A model generated the notes under the pieces. It ran no database searches, was not told the origin of the DNA, and saw only the letters and a program-made list of their open reading frames with translations. This document shows, piece by piece, positions 59,844 to 64,000 of a stretch of DNA of 64,000 nucleotides; the first letter of the stretch is position 1; each line of letters begins with the position of its first letter. The position numbers and the translations under genes are program-made. The stretch lies in assembly GCF_007997305.1 (NCBI RefSeq), contig NZ_VORZ01000001.1, positions 1 through 64,000 on the forward strand. Direction: 5' to 3'. The DNA is from Psychrobacter frigidicola (lineage in GTDB: Bacteria > Pseudomonadota > Gammaproteobacteria > Pseudomonadales > Moraxellaceae).

Positions 59844-59925
59844 CGCGGAGCTCAAGAATAAAAAATATAAGTTTAGGCTGTGTTTGCTGCGGTTACTACT
59901 AGATACGATTAATAAAGGATGTCTT

Positions 59926-61194
59926 ATGAAAAATAATCACACGCTCATTATCGGCGGCGGTATCGTTGGTGCCAGTCTGGCGCTAAAACTGGCACAAGCT
60001 AAATGTCCCGTTACTTTGATTGATGCGAGTCCTAAGCAGAACGAAGTAGACTGGGCTGCTAGACTCGCTCAGCGTGATGCGCGGGTTTATGCGCTTAGCC
60101 TTGCCAGTATCGGACTGCTAAAAGAGGTGGGCGCGTGGCAAAAAATAGCAGCGTCAGAGCGTAAGGCCGATTATTCACAAATGCAGGTTTGGCAGCGCAA
60201 TGGTATCGGTGAGCTAAAATTTGGCGATGAAAGGCTTGGTAATGGGGATAATGCTTCACCTAAGCTACTTGGCAGTATGGTTGAGCCTTTTGTTATTGAA
60301 TATGCATTATGGCAGCGTATGCAGGAAGAGGATGTCAGTAGCTACTTAACCGTTATCGCAGGCCAAAAAGTGGTAGCAATGGACTGGCTGGGTTCAGAGA
60401 AAGGTTATCGGGTGACCTTAGAAGATGGTAAATCTATCGAAGCAGCGTTATTAGTAGGGGCAGACGGTCGCGGCTCGTTTGTACGTCGGCAGGCAGGGAT
60501 TGAGCTGGATACTTTAGACTATAAGCAGACTGCGATTTGCTGTGCGATTCAAACTGCCAAACCCCATCAAGCCACCGCTCGCCAAGCGATGTTGCCCACC
60601 GGCACGCTAGCGTTATTGCCATTGGCTGATATTACAGCAGAGGATAAGGCCAGCCCCCAGCATTGGCAGTCTATCGTCTGGACATTACCGCGCAATCAAG
60701 CATTGGCACTTATTGAGGAAGACCCGCAAGTTATCGCTGATAAATTAGCTGCAGCTAGCACTTATGAGCTTGGCGCGATCAGTCAGATTGAGTCCATTGC
60801 CAGCTTTCCATTGGCAGCGCAGCAGGCGAAAAGTTATGTCGCTGATAACTTAGTACTAATTGGTGATGCAGCGCATGGGGTACATCCTTTAGCTGGACAA
60901 GGGTTAAACCTCGGTATGCTCGATGTGCAAGCGTTAAGCGCACAGTTAGAGAATGACTTTGCGCGGAGTAGTGGCAAATTATGGGGAACTAACCAGACTC
61001 TACGCATGTATGAACGCCTGCGCCGTCCGCATAATAGTCTGATGATGCATAGCTTCTCTGCACTCAACTGGCTGTTCGCAGGCGAGTTTGCGCAACTGCG
61101 TCCTGTGCAGCAGATACGTAATGAAGGCATGTATCGGGTTAGCAAAATGAAACCGCTGATGCGTTTGTTTGCTAAGCAGGCGAGTGGGGTTTAA
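59926..61194 (+). CDS. Ubiquinone-type FAD hydroxylase, UbiF/UbiI/COQ6 family
   Basis: A second flavin hydroxylase, 422 aa from the ATG at 59926, which has AAAGGA 7 nt upstream. The N-terminus is TLIIGGGIVGASLALKLAQA, the DG motif ALLVGADGRGSFVRRQAG, and the second FAD motif GDAAHGVHPLAGQGLNLGMLD. The GDAAH form fits the UbiF/UbiI/VisC branch, so it probably does another ring hydroxylation than the gene before it. Which carbon is attacked cannot be decided here. The first OmpA-like lipoprotein gene starts only 18 nt after its stop. Confidence 0.9.
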   Translation: MKNNHTLIIGGGIVGASLALKLAQAKCPVTLIDASPKQNEVDWAARLAQRDARVYALSLASIGLLKEVGAWQKIAASERKADYSQMQVWQRNGIGELKFGDERLGNGDNASPKLLGSMVEPFVIEYALWQRMQEEDVSSYLTVIAGQKVVAMDWLGSEKGYRVTLEDGKSIEAALLVGADGRGSFVRRQAGIELDTLDYKQTAICCAIQTAKPHQATARQAMLPTGTLALLPLADITAEDKASPQHWQSIVWTLPRNQALALIEEDPQVIADKLAAASTYELGAISQIESIASFPLAAQQAKSYVADNLVLIGDAAHGVHPLAGQGLNLGMLDVQALSAQLENDFARSSGKLWGTNQTLRMYERLRRPHNSLMMHSFSALNWLFAGEFAQLRPVQQIRNEGMYRVSKMKPLMRLFAKQASGV

Positions 61195-61212
61195 TTCAAT
61201 AAGGAAATAGTC

Positions 61213-61803
61213 ATGACGATTAAAATTTGTTCAAAAGTGGCGGCTTTGTGTGCGGTTTTGGCATTATCAGCATGTCGGACTACCACCCAAAACCCTTTAA
61301 TAACCAATGCTATTATTGTTGATGCGCCTACCATATTTATTAGTATTGATAGCGACGGCGACGGTGTGCCTGATGATATAGACGAGTGCCCAGGCACACC
61401 TTTGAACGTAGTAGTTGATGACAGAGGCTGTCCGCATTCCTTACTTTTTGGTGAAAACGAATTTAGGATGGAAGCTAGAGCATATTATGCTGAAAATAGC
61501 AGTGAGATAAAAAGTGAATATTATGAACAGCTAGATAACGCAGGCAAAAAAATGCAAGATCATTTGGACGCTGTTATGCATATTGAAGGGCATATATCCA
61601 AGCGTGAAGACAATGGTGCCAATCAAACATTATCAAGATACCGTGTGGAAGGTATTAAAAATTATATGACCATGAAATATAATATTGATCCTGATCGTAT
61701 TAATACCTTTTACTATGGATCAGAGCGTCCAATTGCGACAAATGACGCCGAAAACAGTTGGCTCAACCAGCGTATTTATGCGCTTATTAGCAACGTTGAG
61801 TAA
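61213..61803 (+). CDS. OmpA-like lipoprotein, tandem copy 1
   Basis: A predicted lipoprotein of 196 aa. The lipobox is LSAC with Cys21; the signal is MTIKICSKVAALCAVLALSA. Residues 46-60 form one thrombospondin type 3-like calcium motif, DSDGDGVPDDIDECP, closed by Cys59 and Cys73. An OmpA-type peptidoglycan-associated domain follows (about 90-195): LSRYR at 140-144 keeps the conserved Arg and NQRIYALI is the C-terminal strand. The motif that usually reads GHTD is GHIS (126-129), so the peptidoglycan-binding Asp is missing. AAGGA precedes the ATG. It likely shares a transcript with the hydroxylase upstream. Confidence 0.88.
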   Translation: MTIKICSKVAALCAVLALSACRTTTQNPLITNAIIVDAPTIFISIDSDGDGVPDDIDECPGTPLNVVVDDRGCPHSLLFGENEFRMEARAYYAENSSEIKSEYYEQLDNAGKKMQDHLDAVMHIEGHISKREDNGANQTLSRYRVEGIKNYMTMKYNIDPDRINTFYYGSERPIATNDAENSWLNQRIYALISNVE

Positions 61804-61881
61804 TATATTGAACGTTTTAAAAAGAGTGGAAGCTGATGACAGATAAAGCCTTAAGTTACTCTGGATAAAGAGAGAGTAATA

Positions 61882-62484
61882 ATGACCATTAAAAATCATC
61901 GCACTTTATTGTTATTAGCAGCATCTATAACTCTAGCTGGCTGTCAAACGACTACAACGACGCCTTTTAAAGATGCAACTCAATATGAAAATATTGTCAC
62001 AATAAAAGCAGAGATTGACTCAGATGGCGATGGCGTTCCTGATGAGTTAGATATGTGTCCAGCCACTCCAGAAAACGTGGTTGTAGATGACAGAGGCTGT
62101 CCTTTTACGATGCCTGGGGTAGGTCTAAAAATGGAATATCGCGCCTTTTTTGATAAAGATAGCAGTGAGCTGTTGCCGAAGTATCAAGCTGAGCTTGATA
62201 AGGTAGGAATGAAGTTGCAAGAGTATAAAACCGCTACCATATTGATTGAAGGTCATAATTCAAGAACTGAAGTCGATAGCGTCTCTATAGACCAAGCGAA
62301 CGCCTTAGCGCAAGATAGAGCGAATAAGGTTAAAGATTATTTAATATCGAAATATAACATCGCCCCTGAACGCCTCACGGCGACTGAGTATGGCGCAAGA
62401 AGACTAATTACGTCGTCTGATAGTGAGGAGGGCAATATGTTGAACCGACGCGTTTATGCGATTGCGTCTGAACCTGAAGAATAA
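61882..62484 (+). CDS. OmpA-like lipoprotein, tandem copy 2
   Basis: A paralogue of the gene before it, 200 aa. Lipobox LAGC with Cys21, a Thr-rich linker, and one calcium-type motif DSDGDGVPDELDMCP (46-60) with Cys59 and Cys73 at the same positions as copy 1. The OmpA-like domain has LAQDRANKVKDYLISKYNI (Arg146 conserved) and MLNRRVYAIA at the end. The expected Asp is replaced again: GHNS (124-127). GAGAG lies about 8 nt upstream. 78 nt after copy 1. Confidence 0.88.
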   Translation: MTIKNHRTLLLLAASITLAGCQTTTTTPFKDATQYENIVTIKAEIDSDGDGVPDELDMCPATPENVVVDDRGCPFTMPGVGLKMEYRAFFDKDSSELLPKYQAELDKVGMKLQEYKTATILIEGHNSRTEVDSVSIDQANALAQDRANKVKDYLISKYNIAPERLTATEYGARRLITSSDSEEGNMLNRRVYAIASEPEE

Positions 62485-62555
62485 AAAATAATTTTATTAT
62501 TAAAACGATTCGAGGCAAGTCATCAAATCCAACTGAATAAGAACTTCGATTCGAT

Positions 62556-63266
62556 ATGAAACTAAATTTATATCTAGCCAGTAGCGTTTTTTGCAGTTCT
62601 TTGGCGTTATCGGCTTGTCAAACTGCGCCAATATTGACGATTGAGAACACAGTGACAGCGCCACTGCCAATATTGATTGTGAGTCTTGATTCAGATGGTG
62701 ATGGCGTGCTTGATGAAATAGACGAATGCCCTGAAACGCCGCTTCATACAGTAGTAGATGCTAAAGGTTGTCCAATAGTGGTTGATGTAGGCGGAATTGA
62801 AATGGAGTTTAGTGGGTTTTTCCCGTCAATGAGCAGTCAATTACCTACTATTTATGCTGCAGAGTTTGTGAAAATGGCAGAAAAAATCAATGAGTATCCA
62901 GAAGCCAGTGTTTTTATTTTTGGTCATGCAGCTACGAATGAAATTGATGAAGATGCTTTAGTGACTCTTGGTTTCGATTCTTTATCACGCAATCGCGCAC
63001 TCATCCTCAAGAATACTTTAGTCTTGCAACATAATATTGATGCTGAGCGTATCCGTACTTACGAGTGCTCAAATAAATTATTGGTTAGAGAGACAGATTA
63101 TATAAATCCTAGTTTTAAAGCACTTAATATGAAAGGTCTTGAGGCAAAACAGCGCCGCGCCACTTTAATGGCGAGTAGTTTAGTCAATGATTTAATGAAT
63201 CTTAAGTATAAATCTGATATTCAAAGATATGGTGGATACGCCAAGCATTGTAAGCTTTTTGAATAA
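62556..63266 (+). CDS. OmpA-like lipoprotein, tandem copy 3, diverged
   Basis: The most diverged of the three paralogues, 236 aa. Lipobox LSAC with Cys21, calcium-type motif DSDGDGVLDEIDECP (45-59). The OmpA-like core is looser: FGHAAT where GHTD is expected (Asp replaced by Ala126), LSRNRALILKNTL with Arg147, but no clear NRRV strand. An extra 40 residues at the C-terminus end in GYAKHCKLFE. No good ribosome binding site precedes the ATG. 71 nt after copy 2 and convergent with lysO. Confidence 0.82.
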   Translation: MKLNLYLASSVFCSSLALSACQTAPILTIENTVTAPLPILIVSLDSDGDGVLDEIDECPETPLHTVVDAKGCPIVVDVGGIEMEFSGFFPSMSSQLPTIYAAEFVKMAEKINEYPEASVFIFGHAATNEIDEDALVTLGFDSLSRNRALILKNTLVLQHNIDAERIRTYECSNKLLVRETDYINPSFKALNMKGLEAKQRRATLMASSLVNDLMNLKYKSDIQRYGGYAKHCKLFE

Positions 63267-63299
63267 TGGCAAATTTTGATAAACCGTAAAAATTTAACC

Positions 63300-64000
63300 T
63301 TACCCCAACGCCGAAAATACCACCATCAGCACCGGCGATACAATGTTAATAATAAACCCAAAGCTGATGGCAAGAGGTACAACGGTTAGTCCACCTGATT
63401 GCTGTATAACGGGTAAGGTAAAATCCAGACTGGTCGCTCCGCCAAGACCTACTGCTGATGAAGGGTACTGCCGCATAAATACCGGAATAAATATCAGCGC
63501 AAAAAACTCACGTATCAAATCGTTAAACAACGCCACACTGCCCCAAATCGCACCATAAGCATCGGTCATTACAATCGCTGATAGTGAATACCAGCCAAAT
63601 CCTGAGGCTAATGCTAAACCTTTGGTCCATGATACATCAATAAATAACATCGCAAAGACCAATCCGCCTACCAATACCGCTATGGTAAAGACAATACTCA
63701 TCTCAACCCCGCGTTTATTCAGCATCACCTCTTTTAAGGTAATGCCTGAACCTTTGAGCCCAATACCGACTAGCAGTATTAACAGCATGAGCATCACTGT
63801 CATAGTGGTATTGTGCGGTAGATAAGCGGCAGGCAAAAAGTGTCCAATGACAAAGCCAATCACCACACAAATTACTTGTGTGAGACTACCGCGAATACTA
63901 ACACGGTGCTGCTGAGACTTGGCGCTTGGCTTTTTGGCATGCCATGGACGCAAGTGATCAAATAACATCAACGCCAGCAGTCCCGTACCGATTGTCAATA
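63300..64000 (-). CDS. lysO: LysO-type lysine exporter, C-terminal part
   Basis: The 3' part of a DUF340/LysO (YbjE) membrane protein; the 5' end lies beyond the window. About 233 residues are visible with around seven hydrophobic helices. Signatures are LLVGIGLKGSGI, LASGFGWYSLSAIVMTDAYGA, NDLIREFFALIFIP and GGATSLDFTLPVIQQSGG, which match E. coli LysO, an exporter of lysine and thialysine. A TTG at 63998 is only the first possible codon inside the window and not a likely start. Confidence 0.92.
   Translation of the reverse strand, partial: LTIGTGLLALMLFDHLRPWHAKKPSAKSQQHRVSIRGSLTQVICVVIGFVIGHFLPAAYLPHNTTMTVMLMLLILLVGIGLKGSGITLKEVMLNKRGVEMSIVFTIAVLVGGLVFAMLFIDVSWTKGLALASGFGWYSLSAIVMTDAYGAIWGSVALFNDLIREFFALIFIPVFMRQYPSSAVGLGGATSLDFTLPVIQQSGGLTVVPLAISFGFIINIVSPVLMVVFSALG

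Overview
The window reads as a chromosomal segment of a gammaproteobacterium of the Moraxellaceae, most likely Psychrobacter. This rests on the dut - phosphomannomutase - argB order, the fused nuoCD inside a complete nuoA-N locus, an AdeIJK/MexAB-OprM-type efflux operon, moderately AT-rich codon use and the Asn/Ser/Asp-rich inserts in many housekeeping proteins. The genus is an inference; nothing in the window names it directly. I found no prophage, insertion sequence, CRISPR array, toxin-antitoxin pair or recognisable defence island.

Layout. 1-200: 5S rRNA and terminator, the end of an rRNA operon. 278-7430: accessory and stress genes: a large unrecognised protein on the minus strand, then OsmC-like, flavodoxin-like, DUF938 methyltransferase, clade-2 catalase KatE and a metallo-beta-lactamase-fold hydrolase. 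7535-7846: two identical tRNA-Lys genes. 8101-11600: macA-macB exporter (minus). 11774-16345: leuS-lptE-holA (minus). 16548-17687: ArsC/YffB-like protein, a small secreted protein and a small membrane protein. 17729-21262: dut-algC-like-argB (minus). 21360-21678: 5'-truncated mgtE remnant. 21767-25232: rep helicase and hemB. 25441-32002: tripartite RND efflux operon (minus). 32567-33616: ispB. 34142-34808: rplU-rpmA. 35228-35929: lolA. 36768-53048: complete complex I operon nuoA,B,CD,E-N. 53248-58000: fpr, an unknown protein, an MscS channel, and phoH-ybeY. 58459-61194: two ubiquinone-type flavin hydroxylases. 61213-63266: three tandem OmpA-like lipoproteins. 63300-64000: 3' part of a LysO-type lysine exporter.

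Functional themes. The respiratory chain dominates: proton-pumping NADH dehydrogenase, quinone side-chain synthesis (IspB), quinone ring hydroxylases (UbiH and a paralogue) and haem synthesis (HemB). A second theme is the envelope: LptE, LolA, two export systems, MscS and the OmpA-like lipoproteins. A third is oxidative defence (OsmC, KatE, Fpr).

Most of the window is ordinary core genome. The parts most worth a second look are the triplet of OmpA-like lipoproteins that have all lost the usual peptidoglycan-binding Asp, the hydrophilic extensions on complex I subunits A, J, K and G, the altered active-site loop of the phosphomannomutase homologue, two perfect operator-like palindromes (upstream of nuoA and downstream of ispB), and the unrecognised protein beside the rRNA operon.
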